Below are positions 24,940-33,872 of a stretch of DNA of 64,000 nt, piece after piece (within the stretch, counting starts at the first letter, position 1; each line of letters begins with the position of its first letter). The notes beneath the pieces are model-generated. The model did no database searches. It was not told the DNA's origin and saw only the letters and a program-made list of their open reading frames with translations. Source of the stretch: an uncultured Bryobacterales bacterium (GTDB lineage Bacteria; Acidobacteriota; Terriglobia; Bryobacterales; Bryobacteraceae); contig CALGAR010000133.1 of assembly GCA_937959285.1 (NCBI GenBank), forward strand, positions 16,661-80,660. The letters run 5' to 3'. The position numbers and the translations under genes were made by a program.

Positions 24940-27423
24940 ATGGCCGACACGGAGAATCAGGAAGTACCGCTTTACGGCGAGATGATCATTGAGGCGACAA
25001 AGAAGAGCGGCAGAGGCAAAGCAGCTCAGAAATACAACTGGCCGATTGCCTACAAATGGATCGCGATGGGAACACTCATGATCTATACAGCCGTAGGGAG
25101 CACAACTGTGCATGTTGCGTACGGCCAGGAGCCTCCCACAGTCCCGGGGACTCCTTCCCGATCCAGGCACAACCAGCAGGAACAGGGCGTCAGGCGTTTT
25201 GACATCCCTGCAGGGCTTCTGGAACAGGTTTTGGGAGCTTTCGCAAATGAAACCGAGTTGCGCGTACAATTTACGAGCGAAGGACTCAAGAGCCTGTCCT
25301 CTCCCGGCGTCTCCGGACTCTATACGCCCGAGGGCGCGTTAGCAAAGATACTGGAAGGCACCGGCGCCCTATATCGTTTCACCGCGCCGAACATCGTCGC
25401 AATCGAATTGCGAGGTCCCGATGCGGCGTTGACAGTCACCGAGAGGGCGCCGCTTTCGTCTGTGAAGTACACGGAGCCCCTGCGCGATGTGCCGCAGACC
25501 ATCTCTGTGATTCCTCAATCTGTAATCCAGGAACAGGGCGCAACGACGTTACGTGACGTCCTACGCAACGTTCCCGGGCTCACGATTGCCGCTGGGGAGG
25601 GCGGCGCGCCGGCGGGCGACAACCTGACTCTTCGCGGATTCAGCGCCCGAAACGACATCTTCGTCGACGGCGTTCGCGACCTCGGCCCACAGTCACGCGA
25701 TCCCTTCAATTTGGAGCAGGTGGAGGTAGTGAAGGGACCTCAGTCGGCCTACACCGGCAGAGGCTCGACGGGCGGCTCCATCAACATGGTGAGCAAGTCA
25801 CCAACGCTCAACCCGCTGTACGGCTTCTCACTGAGCTTCGGCACTGATCGCACGAAGCGATTGACGGGAGATCTGAACCATCCAATCAGGCAGCTCGGCG
25901 AGAGAACGGCCTTCCGCCTGAACTTTATGGTTCATGAATCCGGCGTTGCCGGCCGGGACGTGGTCGAGAACCAGCGGTGGGGTGTAGCCCCCTCCTTGGC
26001 CTTCAACCTGGCGCGCCCGACCCGATTCACCGTCAGCACCTTCCATATGCGCCAGGACAACATTCCCGATTACGGAATTCCCTGGGTAACCAACAATCAC
26101 GAGGTACTCGCCGATTACCGCGATCGTCCCGCCCCTGTCCCCCGGGACAGCTTCTACGGCCTTAAGTCCCGCGACTACGAGCACCTCGGCTCGGACATGG
26201 CGACACTCCGCTTCGAGCACGACTTCAGTGATACGCTGAACCTACGCAGCCAGGGACGCTTCGGGCGATCCACGCGCGACTCCATTACAACTGCGCCTCG
26301 CTTTGCCGACCCCAACTCGCTAGTAATTAATCGCAACGGACCAGCCTGGCTCACGAAAGACACGATCTGGGATAACCAGACAGACCTCCGCGCCGGCTTC
26401 AACACTGGACGGATCAATCACGCCACAGTGACGGGCTTCAACCTTTCCCGCGAGGAGAACGAACGCATCGGACGCACGGTAACCGGCGCGCCCACTACGA
26501 CGCTGTTGAATCCCGACCCGAACCAGCCCTTCCAAGGCGTTATCACGGTAAACCCGACAGTCGGAAAGGCTACTGCAAATTCCCAAGCCGTCTATGCTTT
26601 CGACACAGTCAAGCTGGGCGAACGCTTTCAATTGAACGGCGGAGTTCGATGGGATCGTTTTGACGTCAATGGCGTGAACACGAATGGAAACCCGCTGGTG
26701 CGGACGGACAACATGGTGAGCACGCGCGCCAGCGCGGTGTACAAGCCAGTCGCGCCGGGAAGCATCTACGTCTCCTATGGGACTTCGCTCAATCCTTCCC
26801 TGGAAGGTCTCACGTATCAGCCTGCTGATACCTCGACCGAGCCCGAGAAGACTTACACGGTGGAAGCGGGCACCAAGTGGGATCTGCTCGAATCCCGCCT
26901 TTCGCTGAGCGGAGCCGTGTTCCGCGTGGACAAGAAGAACGCCCGAACGCCTGGTCTGCTTCCCGACGATCCGCCAATCGTCCTGGACGGCACGCAGCGG
27001 GTAAACGGCGTCGAACTCGGCATCAGCGGCACACTTCGCCGGGATTTGACACTGTACGGAGGCTACACCTTTATGGACGCCAAGATTGTCCGCTCGAACA
27101 CTCCGGGGGAAACAGGACGGACGATGCAGAACACACCGAGAAACTCGGTCAGTATGTGGAGCACGTACCGGTTCCGTCGACTTACCTTAGGAGGAGGAAT
27201 CCGTGCCTTCGGGAAGCGGTACGGAAACAATACAAACACCCGGTGGGTGGACAGCTATTGGACGGCGGACGCGATGGTCTCCTACCCGGTCTCGAGGAAA
27301 CTCGATCTTCGCCTCAATCTGTTCAACCTCAACGACGCGTATTACTTCGATCGCCTTGGTGGCGGCCATCTCGTCCCCGGAGCCGGCCGGTCGGCAATGA
27401 TCAGCACTAACTTCCGGTTCTAA
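24940..27423 (+). CDS. TonB-dependent siderophore receptor with STN domain
   Basis: 827 residues from the ATG at 24940, chosen for its GAGGAGG eight bases upstream; an in-frame start at 24835 would add 35 residues. A long N-terminal cytoplasmic segment precedes a hydrophobic export signal (WIAMGTLMIYTAVGS, about 40-60), then an STN domain (about 86-156), plug (about 178-290: RDVPQTISVIPQSVI, LRGFSARNDIFVDGVRD, VEVVKGPQSAYTGRGSTGGSINM) and a barrel ending MISTNFRF. These features match catecholate/ferric-siderophore receptors such as Fiu; the STN domain usually signals to an anti-sigma factor, but none is adjacent. The next two genes are iron-linked and co-directional. Confidence 0.92.
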   Translation: MADTENQEVPLYGEMIIEATKKSGRGKAAQKYNWPIAYKWIAMGTLMIYTAVGSTTVHVAYGQEPPTVPGTPSRSRHNQQEQGVRRFDIPAGLLEQVLGAFANETELRVQFTSEGLKSLSSPGVSGLYTPEGALAKILEGTGALYRFTAPNIVAIELRGPDAALTVTERAPLSSVKYTEPLRDVPQTISVIPQSVIQEQGATTLRDVLRNVPGLTIAAGEGGAPAGDNLTLRGFSARNDIFVDGVRDLGPQSRDPFNLEQVEVVKGPQSAYTGRGSTGGSINMVSKSPTLNPLYGFSLSFGTDRTKRLTGDLNHPIRQLGERTAFRLNFMVHESGVAGRDVVENQRWGVAPSLAFNLARPTRFTVSTFHMRQDNIPDYGIPWVTNNHEVLADYRDRPAPVPRDSFYGLKSRDYEHLGSDMATLRFEHDFSDTLNLRSQGRFGRSTRDSITTAPRFADPNSLVINRNGPAWLTKDTIWDNQTDLRAGFNTGRINHATVTGFNLSREENERIGRTVTGAPTTTLLNPDPNQPFQGVITVNPTVGKATANSQAVYAFDTVKLGERFQLNGGVRWDRFDVNGVNTNGNPLVRTDNMVSTRASAVYKPVAPGSIYVSYGTSLNPSLEGLTYQPADTSTEPEKTYTVEAGTKWDLLESRLSLSGAVFRVDKKNARTPGLLPDDPPIVLDGTQRVNGVELGISGTLRRDLTLYGGYTFMDAKIVRSNTPGETGRTMQNTPRNSVSMWSTYRFRRLTLGGGIRAFGKRYGNNTNTRWVDSYWTADAMVSYPVSRKLDLRLNLFNLNDAYYFDRLGGGHLVPGAGRSAMISTNFRF

Positions 27424-27434
27424 GAGTACGAACT

Positions 27435-28115
27435 ATGTTACTGCAAATACCCGACGTACTTAGTCCCGAGGAAGTTGCGGAGTGCCGGAAGGCGTTGGAC
27501 GCCGCGGAGTGGGTTGATGGCCGGGTTACAGCCGGCTATCAATCCGCCAAGGCCAAGAACAACGAACAGCTTCCGGAAGATCATCCAACTGCAAGGCAGA
27601 TCGGCGATCTCATCTTGCGGGCGCTTGAGCGCAATCCGATGTTCATGGCTGCCGCCCTGCCCTCAAAAGTCTTCCCGCCCCTGTTCAACCGATACCGGGG
27701 CGGCCAGTCTTTCGGCACGCACGTTGACAACGCAATCCGGCAGGTGAACGGCACTCCACATCGTGTTCGCACCGATCTCTCCGCGACTCTGTTCTTTGCA
27801 GAGCCCAGCGAGTATGACGGCGGCGAGCTCGTAATCGAAGACACGTATGGAGTTCATACAGTCAAGCTCCCCGCCGGTCATATGGTCCTGTACCCGTCCA
27901 CGAGCCTGCATCACGTGCGTCCAGTCACACGCGGTGCGCGTGTCTGCTCCTTCTTCTGGATCCAAAGCATGGTAAGAGACGACGGCAAGAGGACCTTGCT
28001 GTTCGACCTCGACCTGGCCGTGCAGCGCCTCAGCGAGGACGTGCCGGATCACGCTGCAATCGTGCAGCTGACAGGCGTCTATCACAACCTGTTACGGCGC
28101 TGGGCCGAAGTGTAA
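27435..28115 (+). CDS. piuC: Fe(II)/2-oxoglutarate-dependent dioxygenase, PiuC/YbiX family
   Basis: 226 residues. A PKHD-type hydroxylase: iron ligands H96 and D98 (GTHVDNAI) and H159 (LHHVRPVTRG), with R169 as the likely 2-oxoglutarate contact; YDGGELVIED is also characteristic. In Pseudomonas and E. coli this family is iron-regulated and sits beside siderophore receptors, as here (11 nt downstream of the receptor). Its exact substrate is not settled. Confidence 0.92.
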   Translation: MLLQIPDVLSPEEVAECRKALDAAEWVDGRVTAGYQSAKAKNNEQLPEDHPTARQIGDLILRALERNPMFMAAALPSKVFPPLFNRYRGGQSFGTHVDNAIRQVNGTPHRVRTDLSATLFFAEPSEYDGGELVIEDTYGVHTVKLPAGHMVLYPSTSLHHVRPVTRGARVCSFFWIQSMVRDDGKRTLLFDLDLAVQRLSEDVPDHAAIVQLTGVYHNLLRRWAEV

Positions 28116-28140
28116 GCCGCTGGGGTGGAGTGGGGATCGC

Positions 28141-29310
<1,170 letters not shown>

Positions 29311-29318
29311 GGAATTTC

Positions 29319-29346
29319 GGAGGAGGTCCAGCCGGCAACCTCCTCC
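29319..29346. terminator. Hairpin between convergent genes
   Basis: GGAGGAGGT (29319-29327) pairs perfectly with ACCTCCTCC (29338-29346), loop of 10, between the PepSY gene and the convergent ParA gene. No T-run on either side. Confidence 0.45.
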
Positions 29347-29357
29347 TCGGACGCTGG

Positions 29358-30089
29358 CTATCTCAACAGAGAAGCGACTTCCTCCAATGCTGCAAAACAC
29401 TCACGCAGCCAGGTTCGGCAATACCTGCGCTCGGTGAAACCAAAGTTTCCACCCTGATTCTCCGAGAACGCGGTAAAGGAAACGCTGGCGCGATCTACAG
29501 ATTGGTAAACCGCAGGGTCGAGCGCAGGGAAGGTGATCTCGCGCGCTCCAATCGCCTGAAGCTCCTCGCGGATCTTAGACTGATCGTAAATCTCAAACTT
29601 CGGAGCCACGCCGAGATTCTTCACGATGACATAATCGGCATCGCGCCCAAGCGCGGCGAAACACTCCTTCAAGTGTCCGACGCTGTCAACCGCCCCGCCA
29701 AGGACGTACACGACGGTGATGCCGAGCCGGTCCGCTTCAGCTTCCTCCAGAGCTCCGCCTCGATAGAGCCAGCTTTTTACATCCGCACCCGAGCGAGCGC
29801 CCAGGTCGACAAGCGCAACGGGCTTCCCTCCCCCATCCATCAGGTAATCGAGCACGGGCGCTACGCTCGCGGCGTCCGACACGTCAACGGGCGCCGTTTC
29901 GTTTGGATGGAACCGAAGCAACTGTCCCAGAGGACCTTCGGCGTCGAAAGCGCGGAACTCGATATCGCGAGCATTCAAGAAGTCGGCGATAACCCGGGCT
30001 ACAGTGGTCTTGCCGACTCCGCCTTTCTCCCCGTGAGTGAGGATCAGGCGCGGTTTGGAAGAGTTGTTGGTGTTCTTCTGTTGATTCAT
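29358..30089 (-). CDS. ParA/MinD-family P-loop ATPase without ParB
   Basis: 243 residues. The deviant Walker A lies in GEKGGVGKTTVA (about 20-31), so this is a ParA/MinD/CobQ-type ATPase. The second acidic motif region reads KPVALVDLGARSG, and RAFDAEGPLG occupies the usual switch-I position. There is no N-terminal HTH and no ParB-like gene nearby, arguing against ordinary chromosome partition. The C-terminal half is divergent and I cannot assign a subgroup. It starts 3 nt after the stop of the upstream HTH-like gene, so the two are likely co-expressed; together they resemble partition or transfer modules from plasmids and integrative elements (inference). Confidence 0.82.
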   Translation of the reverse strand: MNQQKNTNNSSKPRLILTHGEKGGVGKTTVARVIADFLNARDIEFRAFDAEGPLGQLLRFHPNETAPVDVSDAASVAPVLDYLMDGGGKPVALVDLGARSGADVKSWLYRGGALEEAEADRLGITVVYVLGGAVDSVGHLKECFAALGRDADYVIVKNLGVAPKFEIYDQSKIREELQAIGAREITFPALDPAVYQSVDRASVSFTAFSENQGGNFGFTERRYCRTWLRECFAALEEVASLLR

Positions 30090-30092
30090 TGG

Positions 30093-30569
30093 TCAAAGTT
30101 CTTCTATTCGGGAAAAAGGATGCGTTCGTGAGGCAACGTATCTGTTTTTGGGATCCGGCCGGTTCAACAGCTTCCGCCTGGCGCCCGGCGTAAGCTGTCC
30201 GAGGATCCGGAGCGAAGCAGCTACCCAGCACGGGACAGCGCTCGTGCCGGCAAGCCACGCCTGAACAACCTCGGGCGTATAACCGAACAGCGAGGCGAAT
30301 TCCGCCTCGGAAACACCGACTCTCTCCATCTCCCGGCGGAAGGCGTGCGGTGGCAGCCCTCTCCTCTGAGCGCCTTCCTGGTGCTGCGCTGCTTCCCGCC
30401 CTCGAACGGAGCCGGATCCGGTCCTGATCTTGCCGATCGCAGCTTCCAATGCATCGAGCAAATCCAGAATGGTTTCGTCCACACACTTCTCTGCGTTTGC
30501 TTGCCGAACCTGGCTCGATGCCTCAGACCAGTCAGACAGCAGGAGACCCTCAAAGCTGACGGACACCAC
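30093..30569 (-). CDS. HTH-like DNA-binding protein paired with ParA
   Basis: 158 residues, GTG start. The C-terminal part resembles an XRE/Cro-type helix-turn-helix: FRREMERVGVSEAEFASLFG followed by YTPEVVQAWLAGTSAVPC, where the second helix would read the DNA. The N-terminal part (about 20-50) is helical, possibly for dimerisation. It probably binds its own upstream region, which carries a 16-bp direct repeat. Alternatives: a transcriptional regulator unrelated to partition. Family assignment is by pattern only. Confidence 0.65.
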   Translation of the reverse strand: MVSVSFEGLLLSDWSEASSQVRQANAEKCVDETILDLLDALEAAIGKIRTGSGSVRGREAAQHQEGAQRRGLPPHAFRREMERVGVSEAEFASLFGYTPEVVQAWLAGTSAVPCWVAASLRILGQLTPGARRKLLNRPDPKNRYVASRTHPFSRIEEL

Positions 30570-30642
30570 AGCTCACAGAGGCCGCTGCCGGCAAGACGAA
30601 AAGCGCGTTCGCTTCCGGAGCGACGATGTGCGTCCGGGCGGC

Positions 30643-30658
30643 CCCGCCGCCGTTGACG
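30643..30658. repeat. Direct repeat, copy 1, upstream of the HTH gene
   Basis: CCCGCCGCCGTTGACG; a copy with one mismatch lies at 30753-30768. Spacing of 110 bases. Confidence 0.4.
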
Positions 30659-30752
30659 GTTAAATATCGTTCACACGTCATCTGCATCAGTTGTTGAATG
30701 CCTGGGTGTAAGCAATATCGTACCGCAAAGCGGACAGAGGGGCCCCGTCGCG

Positions 30753-30768
30753 CCCGCCGCCGCTGACG
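30753..30768. repeat. Direct repeat, copy 2, upstream of the HTH gene
   Basis: CCCGCCGCCGCTGACG, differing from copy 1 at one position. The gap 30570-30844 holds nothing else beyond two AATATCGT octamers. Confidence 0.4.
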
Positions 30769-30844
30769 CACTTTCCGGTATTGAGGACTCCGGGGGCCGC
30801 GTCTAGAAGTAGAGAGTGAACTATCTCGTACCATCGGAGGCCTT

Positions 30845-31039
30845 ATGGCAAAAGTAAATCCCATCCAAGTGCAAAAATTCCTGGGCGGCCTGGACTATCC
30901 CGTGGCGAAAAAGGACTTAGTGAAACACGCGCGCGAACACGGTGCGGATGAAAGCCTCGTTTCGACCCTGGACCGTCTTCCTGAGCAAAAGTTCGAGACA
31001 CCAGCAGACGTGAGTAAGGCAATCGGACACATCAAGTAG
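30845..31039 (+). CDS. DUF2795 small protein
   Basis: 64 residues, GGAGG ribosome site. Begins MAKVNPIQVQKFLGGLDYPV and continues KKDLVKHAREHGADE, characteristic of DUF2795, a small helical domain of unknown function widespread in Acidobacteria and Actinobacteria. High lysine content and small size suggest a nucleic-acid or protein adaptor, but this is guesswork. Monocistronic, closed by a strong hairpin terminator. Confidence 0.85.
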   Translation: MAKVNPIQVQKFLGGLDYPVAKKDLVKHAREHGADESLVSTLDRLPEQKFETPADVSKAIGHIK

Positions 31040-31067
31040 CTAAGCAGCGCTCCACATATCGGGTGGT

Positions 31068-31100
31068 TGCCCTGCTGGCGCCTATCGCGTCAGCAGGGCA
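31068..31100 (+). terminator. Terminator after the DUF2795 gene
   Basis: TGCCCTGCTGGCG (31068-31080) pairs with CGTCAGCAGGGCA (31088-31100), 13 positions with one G-U, loop of 7, followed by TTT. Confidence 0.65.
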
Positions 31101-31322
31101 TTTCTCCGTCAGCCCAAGTCGGCTATACTCAGGGTCGACAGATATGAGCGGGACGGCGAGCAACCCGAATCCCTCAAGATCCTGCCAAGCAACGCAAGCT
31201 CGACCAGTAACGCATCCCAGCAGCGAGAGCCTCAGGCGCGCTGCCGGAAGTGATACTTACCTCTGCCCCGCCGTTACCTGCCGGGGCGACGTCTCGCAAC
31301 CAGCAAGTCAGAAGGAGCTGAT

Positions 31323-32171
31323 GTGGAAATGAGCGCTTTTACACGCAGCACGGTGCACAATTTGCTGAAGGTTTGTTTCCGCCTCTCAGTCGTATTTGCA
31401 GTATCGATGGGTTTATACGCGCAAGCATTGATGGAAATTGAGGTTTCGGATCACCGTCCCCTCGCCGCAGCGCTGGAGAAGCTGCAGGCGCTGACGGGAG
31501 TGCCAATCAACTACGAAGATGTTCCCTACGAGAACGCTGCCGATCTTGAGGACGTGTCGACGCCCGAACAACGCCTTCAGCATCCAGGCTACCGTCTGCT
31601 GGTGCCGCGCAAAGGTCGCATCCAAGCAACCGTCGACGCGCGCCCGCAAGCATCCCTGAGCGAAACGGCAGGAAGCGTACACGCGCTCCTCGCAAGCTAC
31701 AGAGCGGCTGGATTGCCGGGAGACTTTCAGGTAGAGCAGGCCAACGGGATGATCTACGTGACTCCCGCCAAGGTCCTCAACCGCGCAGGAACTCTGCAAG
31801 AGGTCCAGCCCCGGATGGACACAGTCGTAACCATTCCTTATGCCGAAGGAACAGCAATTGCGTGTGTCGAGGAGATTACCCGCGCCGTTTCGGCTGCGAC
31901 AGGGGCAAAAATCGCGGTAGGAACGTTTCCTTTTCTGGCTGCCACAAAGCGGGTCGCCTGCGGGGCGAACCGCGAGCCAGCACGCAACGTGCTGGCGGCG
32001 CTGCTGTCAAAACTGGCCGACACCCCTGCGTCCTACGACCTGCTGTTCGAACCCTTGACTGGCTACATGCTGAATCTGCGGTTTCTTGCGAGATCTGAGG
32101 AGCATTCCGCAGCAGCCGCGCCCGCGCCAGCACCTCCGAATACTGCTTCACGCTTTTTTATAAAGCAGTGA
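31323..32171 (+). CDS. Exported protein of unknown function
   Basis: 282 residues; GTG at 31323 lies 5 nt after AAGGAG, an ATG at 31329 is the alternative. Signal peptide around VCFRLSVVFAVSMGLYAQ. The mature start MEIEVSDHRPLAAALEKLQALTGVP resembles an STN/secretin-like short domain, seen in acidobacterial exported proteins; the remainder is unassigned and the C-terminus has an Ala/Pro linker. The last four codons (IKQ-stop) fall inside the 81-bp repeat shared with the msrB junction. No known function. Confidence 0.7.
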   Translation: MEMSAFTRSTVHNLLKVCFRLSVVFAVSMGLYAQALMEIEVSDHRPLAAALEKLQALTGVPINYEDVPYENAADLEDVSTPEQRLQHPGYRLLVPRKGRIQATVDARPQASLSETAGSVHALLASYRAAGLPGDFQVEQANGMIYVTPAKVLNRAGTLQEVQPRMDTVVTIPYAEGTAIACVEEITRAVSAATGAKIAVGTFPFLAATKRVACGANREPARNVLAALLSKLADTPASYDLLFEPLTGYMLNLRFLARSEEHSAAAAPAPAPPNTASRFFIKQ

Positions 32172-32240
32172 GCACTGTTCAGGAGCGCTTCTTACTTCTT
32201 CTCAAAGCGGAGGGCCGCCGAGTTCACACAATAGCGCATC
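32160..32240. repeat. 81-bp direct repeat, copy A (msrB 3'-end duplicate)
   Basis: Matches 33316-33396 at 78 of 81 positions with a constant offset of 1156. On the minus strand it encodes the last 15 residues and stop of MsrB; the one difference inside that reading frame is synonymous (GTA/GTG Val). Its left end holds the last codons of the 31323 gene. Confidence 0.9.
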
Positions 32241-32352
32241 ATTTCGCGGCGACACGCAACCAGAGTTGGACGTTGAGAGGCTACCTGCTCTGGCCCACCC
32301 AAGTGCAGAATTACTATCCTGATTTGGGTCAAATCAGGTACGGAGTGCTGTC

Positions 32353-33255
32353 ATGGTGATTCGAATGGCTGCTGCCACAATAGCACTCGTATCGTTGGCG
32401 ATAGTGGCCTCGCCCTCGGCCGAGGTGCATTGCCGGGCCTGGGCTGTTATCTCCGACGCTCTTCAAAACGGTGAGCCCGAAGACCGGGCCTTCGCTGCCC
32501 AAATGCTTGGGCGCGTTGACGCCCCCGAAACCGTAGGACTGCTGTGCGAAGCTCTTCGGAGCCCTTCCCCCACAATTCGTGCGGCGGCCGCCAACGCATT
32601 TCGCACCACCCGACAGCCCGTTCCATCGGAGGTACTGGCGGCTTCCCTTATGAGCGAAACTGACCCCTGGGTCCGAATCCTGCTGGTCGAAGCGATTGCG
32701 CGTTCCACAGGCCCGCGGCGCGGGCAGATGATCCGGCCCGCGTTCCGCGATCCGGACGAGCGCGTTCGCCAGGTCGCCTACTCGCAGATATGGCTGCTGC
32801 CAAAGGAGGAGGCGCGGCAAATCCTCGAAGCCGAGTTGACCGGCGAGTTGCCAGAAGATCGTCTCAGGACCGCGGAGTTCCTCGCCGCGATCAACGCGCC
32901 CAATGCTGCGGCCCGACGATCGCCACGTACTTCCATCCCTGATCCGAAGGCATCGCCGCCTGCACACGCGACGGCCGACATGTTGCGCGACGAGGATCCG
33001 CAAAGGCGAATTGCCGCGCTCCAGGCAATGGCCCGTTCCCGAGACTCCGGACTCCTCAGCGATGCCGAGAAGGTGTTCCTGGCCCCAGGGGAACACCCCG
33101 AGGTGACTGTTGCTGCGGCATCAGCAATCGCGGAAACGGCTGGCAGCAAGGCTCTGCCGCTGCTTGAGGCCGCTATTGACTCGGATCGAGCGGCTGTGCG
33201 CATTGCAGCTGCGGTCGAGCTGCTGCGGGATGTCCGCTTCCGGTCGAACCAGTAA
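32353..33255 (+). CDS. Exported HEAT-repeat protein between direct repeats
   Basis: 300 residues. Short signal peptide (MVIRMAAATIALVSLAIVAS). The mature protein is a solenoid of HEAT/armadillo-like helical pairs, with repeats such as DAPETVGLLCEALRSPSPTIRAAA, DPWVRILLVEAIARS and DPDERVRQVAY. These scaffolds bind partner proteins; none can be named. The whole gene lies between two nearly identical 81-bp direct repeats, so it appears to have been inserted at, or duplicated with, the junction of the 31323 gene and msrB. Between the repeats there is no integrase or transposase. Confidence 0.8.
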   Translation: MVIRMAAATIALVSLAIVASPSAEVHCRAWAVISDALQNGEPEDRAFAAQMLGRVDAPETVGLLCEALRSPSPTIRAAAANAFRTTRQPVPSEVLAASLMSETDPWVRILLVEAIARSTGPRRGQMIRPAFRDPDERVRQVAYSQIWLLPKEEARQILEAELTGELPEDRLRTAEFLAAINAPNAAARRSPRTSIPDPKASPPAHATADMLRDEDPQRRIAALQAMARSRDSGLLSDAEKVFLAPGEHPEVTVAAASAIAETAGSKALPLLEAAIDSDRAAVRIAAAVELLRDVRFRSNQ

Positions 33256-33315
33256 GGATACGGGGCTTTCTGCGATGTGATGACCCGCCAGTGGCAGGGA
33301 CACACCGGAAAATTC

Positions 33316-33396
33316 ATAAAGCAGTGAGCACTGTTCAGAACCGCTTCTTACTTCTTCTCAAAGCGGAGGGCCGCCGAGTTTACACAATAGCGCATC
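33316..33396. repeat. 81-bp direct repeat, copy B (native msrB 3' end)
   Basis: Contains the real 3' end of msrB. Its left part reads FIKQ-stop in one plus frame, like the end of the 31323 gene, which suggests that the two genes were once adjacent and convergent here. Confidence 0.9.
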
Positions 33397-33740
33397 CCCG
33401 TAGGTTGCGGTCCGTCCGGAAAAACATGCCCGAGATGAGACTCGCACCGCTTGCATAGGATCTCGGTGCGGACCATGCCATGAGAAAGGTCCGTTTCCGT
33501 TTCGAGGCTATCCTCCGATGCCGGCGCCGTGAAGCTGGGCCATCCGGAACCGGAATCGTACTTCGTGGTTGAAGCAAAGAGGATGTTGCCGCAAGCGGCG
33601 CAACGGTAGATCCCCTCCTCGTAATGCTTGTTGTACTTGCCAGTAAAGGGCGGCTCCGTACCTTTTTCCCGCATGATCCGGTAGGTTTCCGGATCCAGCT
33701 CGGATCGCCATTGTTCTTCGCTCTTGCGGATCTTCTCCAT
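33348..33740 (-). CDS. msrB: Peptide-methionine (R)-S-oxide reductase MsrB
   Basis: 130 residues from the ATG at 33740, which has GAGAGG before it; another ATG four codons earlier lacks a ribosome site. Reduces R-methionine sulfoxide. The zinc cysteines CAAC and CKRC, the SGSGWPSF and HGMVRTEI blocks, and the catalytic RYCVNSAALRF are all present. No signal peptide, so cytoplasmic, unlike the anchored MsrA in this window. The 3' end is duplicated 1.16 kb away. Confidence 0.95.
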   Translation of the reverse strand: MEKIRKSEEQWRSELDPETYRIMREKGTEPPFTGKYNKHYEEGIYRCAACGNILFASTTKYDSGSGWPSFTAPASEDSLETETDLSHGMVRTEILCKRCESHLGHVFPDGPQPTGMRYCVNSAALRFEKK

Positions 33741-33872
33741 AAGGCCTCTCATTTCGTGGTGGTATGAATACCGCGGAGACTCCGGCTGTTCCAGGTTTGT
33801 GACAGCCGGATGGTCCGCAAACGGCTACAATGTAATGGTACATCTGAATATCCTCCTGCCTTCCGGAGCAAT

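Noticed and set aside
31101..31322. Riboswitch (cobalamin or c-di-GMP class) before the 31323 gene
   Set aside because: The region has short GC hairpins but none of the conserved core motifs of those classes.
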